Source: Annona cherimola | Lineage: Eukaryota; Streptophyta; Magnoliopsida; Magnoliales; Annonaceae | Assembly: GCA_030490835.1 (NCBI GenBank) | Contig: CM059975.1 | Coordinates: 32,334,133 to 32,398,132, forward strand | Reading direction: 5' to 3' | DNA: 64,000 nucleotides | Shown: positions 1 to 13,130 of the stretch, in pieces | Layout: every line of letters starts with the position of its first letter | Position numbering within the stretch: the first letter of the stretch is position 1 | Notes under the pieces: generated by a model | What the model saw: the letters and a program-made list of their open reading frames with translations, nothing else | The model's database searches: none | What the model was told of the DNA's origin: nothing | Made by a program: the position numbers and the translations under genes

Positions 1-972
1 GTGGTACTTCAATTGGGTGCTTTCTCCAATTTCGTTTTCCATATAATGCAAAATCAAGACTCAAAAGCGCCAAAGCAATGCTGCTGAAAAACGCTTCTAT
101 AATAATAATAATTATTTTTTTCTGGTTAATCCCTCAAATAGTATTTCACCCCTCTATCGGGGCACACTTGAGTTTTGATTGGATAATTGTCAATAGTAAC
201 GAATCTGAGATATTTTGAATAATGAAATGATGAAATACAAACAGATCCCACTTTTTAGTATTTAACCTGCAACCGTGTTTGAAAAATATAAAAAGTCTTG
301 ATGAGATTATCGACCGTACTCATCTAGTGCCCGCTGTCCATCCATCCTTATGTTTAATATTGAAAAATTTTATTGCTTTGATTTTGTACATATGTAGATG
401 GAGCTCACCCATAGTGATATTAGATAAATGAACGGTTTTTATGATTGAGTGGATTTTCTATCAAGCACGAGCATATTAAAAATAATAGGAGTTACATATA
501 TAAGATGAGTTCCATAAAACATCACTGTAAATTAAGTATACCTTGATTTCTCATTTAAAAAAAAAAACATACCTTGATTAACAATTTTATATAAAATTTT
601 TGAAAACATAAAAAGATAGGCTTTTTATTCGAGCTAAGAAGTGATTTTCTTAGCATTGGCTAACCAGATCCATACCGGTGAAAAAATGTTTAGTTGGGCT
701 TACTCAGTTATATACATCGCACTCGATTATATATATCATGATGGATTTTAGGTTAAAACTATAATATTTATTTATTTTTACAATTAATTATTTTTTATTT
801 TCATAAATATATTTTCCTAAGTGTATTCAACGTATATATCAAGTTTTCTCATTTTATAATATTTTCACATATTTATTTTTTATTTTTATAAATCAAGTTT
901 TTAGGGTATGGAAAATGACTTAAATGCTCTTGAAATTGATGATTTGTGCAAATTAAATATTAGGTAGTTGTG
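1..972. other. AT-rich intergenic DNA
   Basis: No open frame, RNA gene or repeat with recognisable ends is seen. The stretch is strongly AT-rich with short homopolymer runs. Confidence 0.6.
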
Positions 973-1245
973 GAGAGAGAAGTTCTAGATAGAAATGTTT
1001 GATTGAAAATTCTAAAAAATAAAGAATTAAAAGAAATAATATATATCTAGGTCTAATTGTTGCATTTAGTAGCCTGATTAGTTGCATATGCATATGTAAA
1101 AATATGATTAAAAATTACCTAATTTTGGAGAGAGAAAAGTTTTTTGAAAAAATGTTTGAATGAAAATTCTAAAAATTAAAAAATTAAAAGAAATAATATA
1201 TATAGGCAGGGCTAATTGTTGCATTTGTTAGCCCAGGCTACCAAG
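973..1245. repeat. imperfect tandem duplication, unit about 155 bp
   Basis: Two neighbouring blocks, about 973-1083 and 1130-1240, share the same order of motifs: GAGAGAGAA, then a stretch reading TGAAAATTCTAAAAA, then TTAAAAGAAATAATATATAT, then CTAATTGTTGCATTT. The second copy differs by scattered substitutions and small indels. This is a local duplication of noncoding DNA; no function is visible. Confidence 0.65.
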
Positions 1246-1415
1246 ATCGGATCTCATAAATGTTTTATATATTGTAAGTGAAAAATCATTTGAAAAAATA
1301 TATATCAATACTTGAAAGCTTGTTTCAAAAGTTTCAATGAGTTCATGGATTTTCAAATGATTTTAATTTTATAATATATTATAATTAATTTATAGCGAAT
1401 CTTTTTCTTAGGTAA

Positions 1416-1680
1416 TGATGGGTTCGGGAAAGGATAAAACATTTGAACGAAAATTTTTTAATATAAAAGTTTTAGAATTGAAAGAAAATATGAGTAAAGA
1501 GAATAAATTTAAAATAGATATGTTAGTTGTGTTGGTAATTGTGTAGAAATAATTGAAAAGTAGGGTAGTTGTATAAGAATATATGAATAAATAATTAAAA
1601 AATAGAATAGTTATGAAAAGTAAAAAATTTTATATTGAAAAATTTTAACTTGACTTTTTTTGCTTTTTGTTAACACACCC
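1416..1680. mobile_element. Harbinger-like MITE, copy M1
   Basis: Degenerate member of the seven-copy ~270-bp MITE family of this window. The right end is AACACACCC followed by TAA; the left end is decayed but is also preceded by TAA at 1413-1415. The internal segment carries the family signature (a run like GAAAAGTAGGGTAGTTGTA). No coding capacity. The 3-bp TAA/TTA target site suggests PIF/Harbinger (Tourist-like) mobilisation. Confidence 0.6.
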
Positions 1681-2679
1681 TAAAATGTATGAAAATCTCA
1701 CCCGTGGAGATTGGAAACCAGCAAAACAACTACTTTATTTTGCCTGTGACCAATAGAGCATTGTCTGTAATACAATATGTTTCTTATTTCACAAGTAAAT
1801 ACCATACGTTACCTATAAAAAACAATACGATACGCTGAACATGTTAATTTAAGAAAAGTAATAAATGGCTTCATGAATTGCCGGCTGAACCCGGTTTAAG
1901 GTATATTAGGGTTAGACCCAATTTAAGGTGCAGTAGGGTTCGATTTTTCAACCTGTTAATTTGTGTATATGAGTCACCATGGCATAACCAAATGATTTGA
2001 CACGTGCGCACGTGTGAGTGGAGTCCTCATTTCAATTCTGGTTGGAGCGGCAGTCTATATTCATATAAAAAAGTTTGTTTATTTAACTCATTTTAATTGA
2101 TTTAAATAAAAGTAAAAAGTGAAGTGCTAAAGTCTTGTATTGTGCAAGTTGTTTATTTGCGGATTCCTCTTGGTGGTGGGGGTTTTACAAATCTTTCCCT
2201 ATAATAGGAGATGAAGGTGCTTGATTATAATATCAATTGTCAATGTATAATATACCAATAAAAAATTAATTTTTTTTTTATGACTTTTTTTTGGTACATT
2301 GATTATTGATGCAACATTTAATTTATTTATTGTTTAACATCATTTGTTTTATTGGAAGGCCAAGTTTTATTTTCATCTAAATCAACTATGTGCATTAATT
2401 GGCCACATTTTTTCAAAAATAGAAATGATATTTTATATAGTTAAGACATTGAAAATACTACTTAAAAATTAATATTTAGCATTAACCTATTTTATTACAT
2501 TTTTACGACATTAATATTTGACAAATAAAAGAGTTTTCTTGATAATATAAATGATGTTAAATATAATAAATAAAATAAATTCTATATTAATCATCAAAGT
2601 ACTAAGAATAAAGAAAGTCACATAGAAGACAGGTTTAATGAAAGCATTACCTATGAATCAATATCTTTTATTTTTTGAA
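1681..2679. other. intergenic DNA, nothing recognised
   Basis: AT-rich sequence with several A and T homopolymers. No gene or repeat boundary could be supported. Confidence 0.5.
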
Positions 2680-2686
2680 AAATGAA

Positions 2687-3446
2687 GGCTCCGTTGTTAA
2701 ACTTGAGAATGATAACAGGAAATGGATATGAAATAGAGTAAAAGTCAATAGAGTAAAAGTCAATAGAGTGTTTTGTTAAAAAAAAAAAAAAGGATCTGCT
2801 TATATAAAACATCTCTTTTATGTAACCTTTACATTCTTTTGAAAATTAACTATTTTATTTTAATATCTTAATGATTGATGAAAATTTACTAAATGTATTT
2901 AAAATCATTATATTATAGTGAAAATTTTTTCATTTGTCTAATATTGTTGCCCATGACCCCATCTATAAATATATAAAATTAATATAATAAAATATTTTAT
3001 GCTAAATATAAATTTTAAAGTTATATTTTTGACATTTAAGTCATCTAAAATATCATTAGTATATGGATAATAAATTCTATAAAATATTATTACATTTTAA
3101 TATGTATGTAAATGAATATAAATATTTTTCTTAATTTGTACATATATTTTTAAGTAAATGTAGCCCATGTATATATTTTATTTATTGAAAGTTTTGTCTC
3201 CTACTAAATAGCAATGTTAAATATAATGAATGAGTTGGATTTTGCATCCATCGTCAACATAATAAATGTTAATGAAAATAGAGACAATTACAAAAGCGAA
3301 TCCCAGGGAAACATAGCGAAAAATATAAGAAATGATTAGAATATATAAATAAAAATTAACGAAAGTCAAATAATTGGATAATTAATATGTTGACTTTTAG
3401 CATTCTCTATTTCCCATTTCGATTTTCGGCGTACCAAACACACCCT
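2687..3446. mobile_element. non-autonomous DNA transposon (MITE), ~760 bp
   Basis: The two ends form an imperfect inverted repeat of about 55 bp. The left end runs from GGCTCCGTTGTTAAAC through AAATAGAGTAAAAGTCAA. The right end, read on the other strand, runs from AGGGTGTGTTTGGTAC through AAATAGAGAATGCTAAAAGT. The sequence AAATGAA lies directly outside both ends (2680-2686 and 3447-3453), a likely target duplication. The interior is AT-rich and noncoding. Superfamily is uncertain because the duplication length (7 bp, possibly 8) is not decisive. Confidence 0.6.
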
Positions 3447-3678
3447 AAATGAAACTAGAGTTTTATTTTAAACATCTTTAGAATAAATGAATTTTCTAAT
3501 TTTACTTAAACATGAATTTTTATTTGACTAATGATTTTTGTATGTTTGTCCATCTTCTAGATTATTTATGTAGAATTGATCTGTTGTGCTACACTTTTTG
3601 TAAAGGGATTTTTGCATCTTTACCTACAAGTTTTGGTAGAAATTGAGCTTGTAGGCGTACTACAACTTTTGCAAAATT

Positions 3679-3686
3679 GAGGTAAT
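3679..3686. repeat. target-site duplication GAGGTAAT (left copy)
   Basis: Identical to 4616-4623 on the other side of the hAT-type element. Confidence 0.85.
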
Positions 3687-4615
3687 TAGGGGTGCAACTC
3701 GGGCTCATGAAACTCGGGTTCACCTCAACCCTAACCCTAACCCTATTTGTAAAACTTCAACCCTAACCCTAACCCTAACCCTATTTGTAAACCTCAACCC
3801 TAACCCTATTTTGAAATTCGGGCTCGGGTTGAGTTTCGGGTTGACATCTTCTATTAATATGTCTTTGTTACTCATCTTATATATAATTTTTTATCACAAA
3901 TCTATTATATAAAAAAGTTTTAAAAACAATTTATTGTATGAAATTAAGAAAAATTCAAATACCGCTTAAGAGTAGAAAGAAAGAAACTTGTTTTGAGTAT
4001 TCTCTTTGTATCAAGTAGAATATGGATTATGTGTAAACGTTGTCAATAAAATTGTATTATTAATCATTAATTGTATTTTTTTACTCCTCTATTGTTTTAA
4101 GCTTATTTTAAACTATAATTTTAAAATTCTCATAAATTTTCCTGTTGGAAAAAAAGATCTCAAAAATTTTTAATATTTAGTATCACAGGATTTCGTTGGT
4201 CAAAAGGCTTCAGTAGAAAAGGCGTGAAAAGTAATTTTTAAAAAAAAAACTGTTGGACCTATATCGTAATGTAAATTGGGAATAAGTATTTTGTTGAAAT
4301 CACTTAAGATGTTAGATTGTCTCGGCGATGAGCTGTCCATGTCTGCCATGCCGTACTCCTGTTGTCCATCATCCATCCATGAGTAATATGTTATTATTAT
4401 AATATATTATTATTATAATATAAATTATATATTTTATATAAATGCAAATTCGGGTTCAGGCTTGCCTGAACCCGAAACCGAGCCCTATTTGAATTCGGGT
4501 TCGGGCTCGGGCTCAAAAATCGGGTTCGGGTTGAAAAGCTGAGAGTTTCAACATTGTATTTTTTCGGGTTCGGCGGGCCGGGTTCGGACTGAACCCGGCC
4601 CAAGTTGCACCCCTA
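3687..4615. mobile_element. non-autonomous hAT-type element, 929 bp, with CCCTAA and CGGGTT repeats
   Basis: Terminal inverted repeats start TAGGGGTGCAACTCGGGC at the left and, on the opposite strand, TAGGGGTGCAACTTGGGC at the right. An 8-bp target duplication GAGGTAAT flanks it exactly (3679-3686 and 4616-4623). An 8-bp duplication and TAGGGGTG ends are typical of hAT transposons. No transposase frame is present. Just inside each end lie short direct repeats: CCCTAA hexamers near 3725-3805 and CGGGTT/AACCCG runs near 4450-4590, which are mutually related subterminal repeats. Confidence 0.85.
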
Positions 4616-4623
4616 GAGGTAAT

Positions 4624-5091
4624 GACTAGAAGTAAAGAGGATAAAGATAAAATTGAAAAGGTAGTTATATGAAAAGACTTGAATAATGATTAAATACAAA
4701 TATATAATAATAAAGTAGTATAATTAGTAATTAAGATGTCAAATCAAATCTAAGAGTATAGGATGAAGAAAAATTTCTCCTTCTGCCAAATGCCAAGTGA
4801 ACTTATCCATAAAAATATTAAAAGGGTAATTTACCATAGCTTTTCTCCCTTTAAACTATATGAAACTAGTATTTAACGTAATTTTTGATATTTTTATAAA
4901 TTAATTCAATTATGGCCACAAATTCCCTTTATGTCTAGATATAATCACATATCTTAGTAATAAAAAAATACAACCACATACTTTTACCATATGTAACGCT
5001 TTTCAGTTTTGCTCATGTAAAATTACCCTTGACTAAAATCTAGACCTAAACAAAAAATTATTAGTGTACATGATTATCAAAATATGAAATT
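4624..5091. other. intergenic DNA
   Basis: AT-rich. The first ~80 bp resembles part of the Harbinger-like MITE interior, but no ends were found. Nothing else recognised. Confidence 0.4.
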
Positions 5092-5096
5092 ATAAC

Positions 5097-6334
5097 TGTT
5101 GATCATATGTTTGCTTTAAGAAAGATTAATTTAATTTTGATGATTAACAAACAATTCAAATATTGTTAAAAAGGATCTAATAAATTTGTGTAATGTGTTT
5201 AGATATTTTGTCTCTAATTATATGTATGAAAATAAAAATATGAAATAATTTAAGTTTTAAGAGCTCAAGTTCATATATAGCAAACTCAGTAAAGTGAAGT
5301 CTCAGCCCAAGTTGACTTCACTTGCGACTTGGGTGAAGTCTCACAGCCAAGTCAATTTCGCCTACAACTTCGGATAGACAACAAAGTGAAGTTCCCACCC
5401 AAGTCAACTTCACTTGCAACTTAGGTGAAGTCTCAACCCAAGTCAACTTCGCCTGCAACTTCAAAGGCAAAATTTCGGATAGCAAGTGGACAAAATATTT
5501 TAACCAAAGCGAATTCGCAACCCAAGTTGACTTCACCCATCCTAAGTCAAGTCTATTCATCCCAAGTCGATTTCAATTGTGACCTCAAGTTATAATGGTC
5601 CAAAATTTGAACGTTTGAGCATTAAATGCACGTTAATCACCACTCCAACGACTAGATCTTCTTTTCCTCTATAAATATTATTCAAGTATGAACGTGAAGG
5701 GAGTGAGAAACACTTATTGAACAAATATTCAAGATTGTTGACGTCATTTGAATAAATTTTGATGCTTCAAGTGCTACTACTTTAAGTGAGTTTACAAGAT
5801 CATCATCTTCACATAATAATGAGCTTCCAGAGCTGATTGATTACACGTTGCAAAGTATAAATTTTCTTTTGTGTATTTTGTTTTGTGTTGTTGCCTTGGA
5901 TCGGTGTTGGAGACCAAATTCAAGAAGAAGCAAAACAGGGGGTTGGTTTGAGTTTATCTCATCAACGGATTAGACTTGGTTGGTTGGAGCTGGTCTCACC
6001 AATAAGTGATTATTGCATATACTTGATAAAGCTAGAATCTAGAAGAGAGCGGATATTCTAGATTATACTGAATATACAATAGTGGAACCCAAGACACAAT
6101 GATGCTTGGAAAAGTAGAGTAGGGAAGGTTGTCCGAATCACTATATATTGTTGTCTCTTGTGGTTCGATTTATTGCATTTTATATTTTATTTGCACCATC
6201 TCATTCTATCTCTTAGCATGCTTCATCAAGGAGATTAAACTCACAAGGGGTTAAACTTTAAATTTACGAAAACTTTTTCAAGAACATAGTTCACCCCTCC
6301 CCTCTTGGATTTTGCCATAAACTCGGGACCAATA
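5097..6334 (+). mobile_element. solo LTR, GTCGAC-module family, copy A (~1.24 kb)
   Basis: Begins TGTTGATCATATG and ends CGGGACCAATA, degenerate versions of the TGTTGG...CCAACA ends of the better copies at 39933 and 51871. Flanks ATAAC (5092-5096) and ATAAT (6335-6339) fit a 5-bp target duplication with one mismatch. The U3 contains the family modules (near 5300-5570: repeated AAGTCAACTTC, GCGACTTGGGTGAAGTC), then a TATA box near 5670. The family 3' blocks GAATCTAGAAGAGAGCGG, GTGGAACCCAAG and CACCCCTCCCCTCTTGG follow. No retroviral-type coding sequence lies on either side, so it is a solo LTR, the product of LTR-LTR recombination. It is the shortest and most decayed of the four copies. Confidence 0.65.
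5670..5676 (+). promoter_or_regulatory. putative LTR TATA box (copy A)
   Basis: TATAAAT lies at the position matching TATATAA in copy C and TATAAAA in copy D, just after the U3 module array. Confidence 0.4.
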
Positions 6335-6339
6335 ATAAT

Positions 6340-7823
6340 GACATGTAAGAAAATCATTTTTTTAAGTGAGAAAAAAGAAATGAAGTTAGGTTTTACCCAA
6401 GGGTTGGTAAAAACAAATGGGCAAAAAACTGAAATGAAGTTATCTTCAACACATTCATTCTACCGAAGTGAGTTGATATATTTGACAAATTTTAAGTTTT
6501 GTCTTACTATTTTATGTCAAAATCAACGCATTCATTGTATTCGACACTATTCATTTTCTTAAAATAAAAAAATCAAATTATTTGGAGTTGTATGCAAGCC
6601 ACATCTTATAAACTGTTTAAAAATGTATGTTAATATAGGAATTCACTTATTCTAAAGTTTTAAAATGTTAAATTTTTTTTATAGAATCATTACTCTAAGA
6701 TGGATCATATTTTGAATAGTCTGGATATTAAATTGAAATATTCTAGGTTGTTATAATAAACCAATCCTTTTTACCAATAAAAAATAAACAAATCATTTTT
6801 AAGTTATTTCTAATATAATCATGAATTGGAATAATATTTTCCCACTTAACTAAATACATGATGAAACTAATATATAGATTGGAATTAACATAAAATAGCA
6901 AGATGAGACTTAAATTGGATGAATATACAAGTTAAATTTAGTAGGATGGATTTATTAAAAATAGTCTGTTTGGAATTATAGTAAGCGATCATATTTTCTA
7001 TTTTATCAATGTATCGATATATCTATAAATGGGGATAAAATTTGTAGTCATATAGAATTAACCCTTTTTATATCCAAATCATGTAAGACATTCTTTTTTC
7101 TTGAATATTTTGATAATATTCAAAAAGTTAAAATGCATGAGGTTCTTTCAAATCATTTTTTTTTCAAAAAATGTATAAATCGTAAAAGCTATCGATCATG
7201 TTGATTTTTTATATAGGATCTGATTGGTATGAGATAAAAAAATTTCTCATTTATTTCTAATATTTTTGATATAATATTTGACATCTTAACTACTTAAATT
7301 TCTTATTTTTTAATTCGTATTTCTACATGTTGTTCAAACGTATTTTTGCAATGATAGTGGCAAGATGGGATGATGACTATTGGTGCCTTGGTGGTGGGTG
7401 GTCCTCCTAGAGGGAAATTAGTAGTATGGCTAAACAATCTAGAGGTTTCAACAACGTGGAAAAGAAGTAACACTCCCTTAGGGGTCACTTGGGACAACTA
7501 AGTAATTTGGAGGCTTCGTTATTAGCACCCTCGAGGAGCAGTTGAAACGTAATAAAAGAGGAGATATGATGACTAAGCCATCTTGATACTTCACTATCAT
7601 GATATGGATGTACCGTTCTCTAAGGACAATTGAGGAGATTGATGTTCTAATGAAACGACTAGGCAACACGGAGACATTACTGATGGAAATGACTCTTCTT
7701 GAGAGGCCATTGGAAGATTATAGGAGTGATAGTGCAACATATAGAAGAGACAATTGTAACCCAACTACAGGTTGTGGGGAATATAATATGGAAAAGGAAG
7801 ATTGTGTGACCTTAAGGAGGACG
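6340..7823. other. intergenic DNA, nothing recognised
   Basis: Contains only short open frames with no family resemblance. The stretch at 7340-7820 is less AT-rich and could be an old internal fragment of a retroelement, but no conserved motif could be read. Confidence 0.4.
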
Positions 7824-7828
7824 CCAAC

Positions 7829-8965
7829 TGTGATACCCAGACCCAAGTAGGACTCATACATGTGCATTTGACATGTAAATATGATTTATGTAATATTTGA
7901 TTAATTTATGAATGATTTTAATGATTTTAATGATTTATTGAAATTAGGGTAATGATTAAGGATGATGATTAAATTAATCGCCATAAGCCAATGTGGGTCA
8001 ATGTGATTAAAGCGACCTAATGAGGATTAGAAAATGTGAGTACAATATGAAAAATTATTTTATTTATTATGATTTAATTAATGGGTATTATGATGATAAT
8101 TATGAGATTAAGATGATAAATGTTAGAAAATTCATAACTTGACGCTTAAAAGCAGAATGAGATAAAATTTGAAATATAAACACATGATTTTGTGCCCAAC
8201 CTTATGAATGGATTGGATTATAAAAATTATGATGAAATTAAAGTGATAATTATTTATTTTCATCCAAATCCAAAAGATAATTTTAAATGGCCATAACTTA
8301 TGTTAAAAAGGTCATTCTGAGATGAAATTTGTCATGAACGATTAAAACGATATGATGAATATTATGGAGGGGTTTGAATAAGCTAGTTGTCATGGAAAAA
8401 TTTTTAATCACAAAAGGACAAAAGCCATTGACCTTTGATCTCATAAAGTGATATGACATTGATGGAAAAACAAACCTCTTAACGAGGTGATTTAATGGCT
8501 TAGGTGAGGTGTTCGAAGAAGGGATTTTTGGGCTTAATTTGTGAATTAAATTAAATCCAAAAATCCATGATAAATCAAGGAGCATAAATGCATGGATAAA
8601 GGCTAAACTATGTACCCATGAGAGGCCATTGAGGTGGCAACACAAGTGGACGGCCAAGGGTGAATTTGCATTGATTTTGTGATTTTTAAAAATTCTAAAA
8701 TCACATCTATATGGTCTACATGAATAGGGTGAATAAATGGCATTGATATGAGGTTGATTTTTATGGCATGAAATGCCAAAAAAGGAAGCCACATGGGGAC
8801 GTGAATAGTGAACAACATTAAAGGGGTGATTTGAGGCAGATTTCGATAATTAAAAATCACGTAAAAATGTGATTTACTAGGGTAATATTGTGCCAACACA
8901 TCAAGGGATAAGGGACCCATAAATTGCCCTCAAATGAGGTGAAAAATGTGGGCCTCAAAAATCAG

Positions 8966-9013
<48 letters not shown>

Positions 9014-11712
9014 GCGAGAGAGAGAGAGGGCATAGTGGACGTCCATTTGGGGCAAAATCAAAGGAGAAAAAAATTCTTCAAGGGGAAACAGCAAGGACAT
9101 CCAAGGAGGAAGGAGAAAAGAAGAAAAAGAAGAAGAAAAAAGGAGGAAAAAGAGGAAAGGAATGAGGAGAAACCAAGTTGGGATAGTTGGAACAACATCT
9201 CTCCAATTTAAGTAAGTATTGAATTGAGTTTCGATTCGTTAAATCCCAAGCCTTTTAGCTTCATTTATGGGTCATGAATTTGATCCACAATGAACCCTTA
9301 AATGATGAGTTATGATGCCCTTCATTAGGGTATTAAATAAGGAATGAATGATAAGAATGAATTTAAGGGTTCAAGGGAGCTAAATGAGGTGTTAGGTTTG
9401 ATTATACCTTATAAATCTAGCTGAAATTTTTCTTAAATTCCATTTAATGTTTCTGTTTTAATCATGTTTCATGGTTGGTTTATGATTTATGATTCTATGA
9501 TTTATATATATTGATTTGGGTATAAATTATGAACCCTAGAAAGGATTAAACCTAGGGTTAGTGATATAGATGAATTTTCACTCATTTGAGATGATTATGA
9601 TGCATAAGTTAGCCCAACTAATACATGGATAAATTAAGGGTAATGCACCCTAAATCTAGGGTACATGGGATGTCTAACAAGGGTTGGAAACAATTTTCAA
9701 AAATCTGATTTTTAAGGACACATGTGGTGGACGTCCAAAGGGGTACCCTAACGTGTATGGAAAGTTGCTGTTTTGGAGCAACTAAATTATGAACTTTAAA
9801 TATGTAAAAATATCCTAAATATGGGATAAGAAAAGCATAATTAAAGGCTGAAATTTAAGGATTAAAAATCTATTATGAATTATGTGTCAAGATGGACGTT
9901 GAAAGCGTGAAAGAAGGGTGTCAAAGTTGCTGTTTTGGAACCCTATGAATAAGGGATTAAAATTCAATGAATATACCCAAAATTATATGCTAATTAAGTG
10001 GATTAATCATAATAAAATAGAAGGCAATTTTCTATTTTAAAAAAAATTAAAAAACACATAACTTATATGTAGTAAGATGGGTGCACATAGAAGGGTATGA
10101 ATGAATAAAGGAGAAATGACTTATGTGACTTGCTAAAATGAAAAAATTGCATGAAAATGTGATGAATGGGTAATTATGGTGTTGTTTTGTTAATTATGTA
10201 TAATTTCCAAATTTGAGATTAATGTATGAGACTTAAGTTATTAAATATGTGCTTAAAGTGAGCACCAATATGTGAGGTGTGAAAAATATGTAAAAAATGA
10301 TGAATGGAAGGTAATGAACCTCCATATGATGGCCTAATGAAGGGATATTATATGTATGAAAATTTACCCTATATAAAGATATTTAAAAATGGTATGGAAC
10401 GAATGGATGGTATGATGCACAAGTACGTTGCTATGTATGAATACCCGGCTTGAAATTCAAGTGGGTCATGTATGTTAATGATGTGTGAGTTGGAAAACTA
10501 AGTGTATGCAGGCATATGAGGACTATATGAATGCAATATTACTCTTATGTGTATAGGCAAAGGCAAAGAGACTGTCAATTCGGAAAGCCAACGTGAAACA
10601 GGTAAGCAAGTAATTTTCTAAAAGTTTTGTTTTCACAAACTATGATAAAATGATTGCAAATTTTATTTAAATGTTTTATATTGATTTGCAAATGAATGTT
10701 TAAATTATTTCTAAGTTATTTAAGGATGGTCATTCCTTTATCTCAATATGTGTTGAAATGCTATTTTAATTGTGATAGTGATTTGCAAAATGTCTTATCA
10801 AATGTTGATGAAAAATTATGATTCAAAGATTTTTGTATGAAAATTATGTTAGCATGTTCATGCTCAAGTTCATGTTTATGACAAACTCATGGTGCACAAA
10901 GAACTAGGTCCATTCCGAAGGTGTAAGCGAACCGATTGTCACCCTTTGATGTGACCAAGTCGCTAAGATAGGCCAAAGGCTGGCGGCGCCCTCCCTGAGA
11001 TAGGGGAAGACGGAGACGGATGGTCGTCTAGCTAGTGTCCATCCTATGATGATCATGTTTTATGATAATGCATTGCATTATTCATGATATACCCATGATG
11101 GGTATAAGGATTCATGTTTTTCATGATATACCCATGGGTGGTATAATGATACTTTCCAAGATATATTTAAATGAAAAGTGTTACCTGCAAAATGAATTGC
11201 CTGAAAACTATGCAGCTTGCTTATTGAGTTTCGATTCACGTTTTGTTTTTCAAACCCTAATATAGGTAAAAGGATGGATGCGGCAAAAGAGTAGAGGTTA
11301 ATCGACATAGAATGATGATACTATATATGCCTTTGTGATGTTATGTATAGAAAAATGTATGACAGTTATATGACTGCTACTGATGAGATTATGTGTATTA
11401 CCCTATGATACATGACGTATTGATAAAAAAAATTTATGGACAAATGTTGGGTGTATGCTTTCTCATGTTATGAATGAATATGGTTTCTTTGATATAACAT
11501 GGGTATATCAGGACTTAATGATGGCCTAGATAGGCAAAATGATAAAAAAAATTGAACATGAATAAGGAGACTAACTCCTATGGAATGAAATGAAAGTGGA
11601 TAAATATCCGTAAATCTCGCCGTGTGCAGGGCAACAATCCTGATCATATTTACCAATCAATAACGGTCCCGGAGTAAAGTTCAAAATGTGACGCTCGGTT
11701 TGGGGCGCTACA
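7829..11712 (+). mobile_element. long solo LTR, copy E (~3.9 kb)
   Basis: Starts TGTGATACCCAGACCC and ends GTTTGGGGCGCTACA. Flanks CCAAC (7824-7828) and CCAAA (11713-11717) are a near-perfect 5-bp duplication. It shares several blocks in order with the clearer copy at 32262-35379: GCTTATTGAGTTTC (about 11218), CAACAATCCTGA, ATATTTACCAATC, and the 3' end GACGC..CGGTT..GGGG. It holds no gag-pol motifs, consistent with a solo LTR. An exon-like segment ending in AAGTAAGTAT near 9210 suggests a leader splice donor. The long LTR length and the end sequence favour a Ty3/gypsy element, but the lineage is not proven. A (TA)n(TG)n(TA)n(GA)n microsatellite lies inside. Confidence 0.6.
8966..9028. repeat. 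compound microsatellite (TA)n(TG)n(TA)n(GA)n
   Basis: Uninterrupted dinucleotide runs of four successive types, followed by a purine-rich GAA/GGA stretch to about 9160. The short open frames over it are low-complexity. Confidence 0.9.
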
Positions 11713-11717
11713 CCAAA

Positions 11718-13130
11718 CCACGGGAAGGGGCTCCCATGATTCTCTCATGGGAACCCTAATCTCTCTACCATCTATTTTCATTGGATGGTTTGCATTACAT
11801 GGAGAGTTTTTGGAATTGAAAAATCATGAAGGGGGCATTGATCGGCATCTCATTTCACCCGCACTTCCTCTCTTTCTTCACCTTCATGTCCGGTTGCCGG
11901 CGGCCACTTGCTAAGAGTTGTCTCTCGTTGCCTGCGCCTCTTCTTTTCCTCCAACATCGGCTTTCTTCCTCCCTCTCTAGTGAGTGCACAACTCCGATTG
12001 GTGAGTGGCAATTTTTGGCAGTAATAAGGAAGAAGAAGGTGGTAAGCAGCTGGTGGGTTTTCTTCTTGCTGAAAATAGAAGACGCAAGCGGCCAGTAGAG
12101 GGAGACCGACAAGTTTGAGTGGCGATTAGGGACACCGACTGGCAATGAAGAAGAAAACCCATTGCAGCAATTTTTTTTTAAAATTTAGATGATTGGAGAA
12201 TAAATCTAGTCCAACAAGTTAGGTACCGGAGTTAGGAAGTCGATGGCAAGTCATCGGTAGGTTCTAATTATTGATCCAGTGGTCGACGGTTGGCGGATTT
12301 TAAGGCAATTGCAACCACTAAGGTTTGGAATCCTATAGAAAGTGATGCACCATCTGCATTTGTCGCAATGGACAAAGTTTTGGCTTAAATTTCGTAAATT
12401 TTGTTTTGTCCAGAGCTAATGATCCTGGTGCCTGATTTGGTGATTCAAGAGTCATTTCTTATGTTTTGAGGTGCCTTGAATCATGTGGAAGGTTTGGACA
12501 AATTCAGCTTATAAAATTGTAAATAGAAATAATCATGTGGATAGTTAAACTAGTGTATATATTTTAGTTTTAAATGTAAATAAAAATAATAAAATTAATT
12601 AAGAATAGTAATTTTTATTTTGTTAATAATTTATATTATGTTTCATAATAAAGATAAAGTAGATATAAATTAAGTGAATCAAAATTATTATTTCCAATAA
12701 CTTCAAAAAAAATAATTTTCTACCAATCTAAAATATTAAACCAGCCCCAAAAAATCATATATATTTATTTAGTTTATTTAAATCTAAATTACAGTTTAAT
12801 CATTATTAAACTAGTCCTAAAAAGTCATATACGATTATATTATTAAATCTAAATTACAATTATATATAATTAAATAAATATAATTTATTATGGTTTTATT
12901 TTTTAAAAATTCATATATAATAATTATAGTATTATATATATTTTTAAATTTTATTTCATTTGATTTAAATTAATTATTATTTTTTAAATTATAGCTTTAT
13001 ATATTTATTTAGTTTTAAAATTATTTAATACAAAATCAAGGTTTGCATAGTTCTAAAATGGATTACTAAGTATATATATCTTTTGCAAAATACACAAATT
13101 TATTTAAAATATTTTTGAAAATATTAAATT
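11718..13130. other. intergenic DNA; no gene identified
   Basis: The part at 11718-12540 is GC-richer and contains a 7-bp-stem hairpin (CCCATGA/TCATGGG, 11731-11749) and overlapping short open frames on both strands, with no recognisable protein family. The part at 12540-13130 is extremely AT-rich. Confidence 0.4.

Noticed and set aside
3720..3805. Interstitial telomere (AACCCTAACCC repeats)
   Set aside because: The runs are 6-mers, interrupted, and lie inside a hAT-type element with its own 8-bp duplication.
8298..8920. Two overlapping minus-strand frames of 164 and 105 codons
   Set aside because: Within solo LTR E; no family similarity and not conserved in copy F.
11826..12162. Overlapping frames on both strands up to 96 codons
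   Set aside because: No domain and no consistent coding signal.
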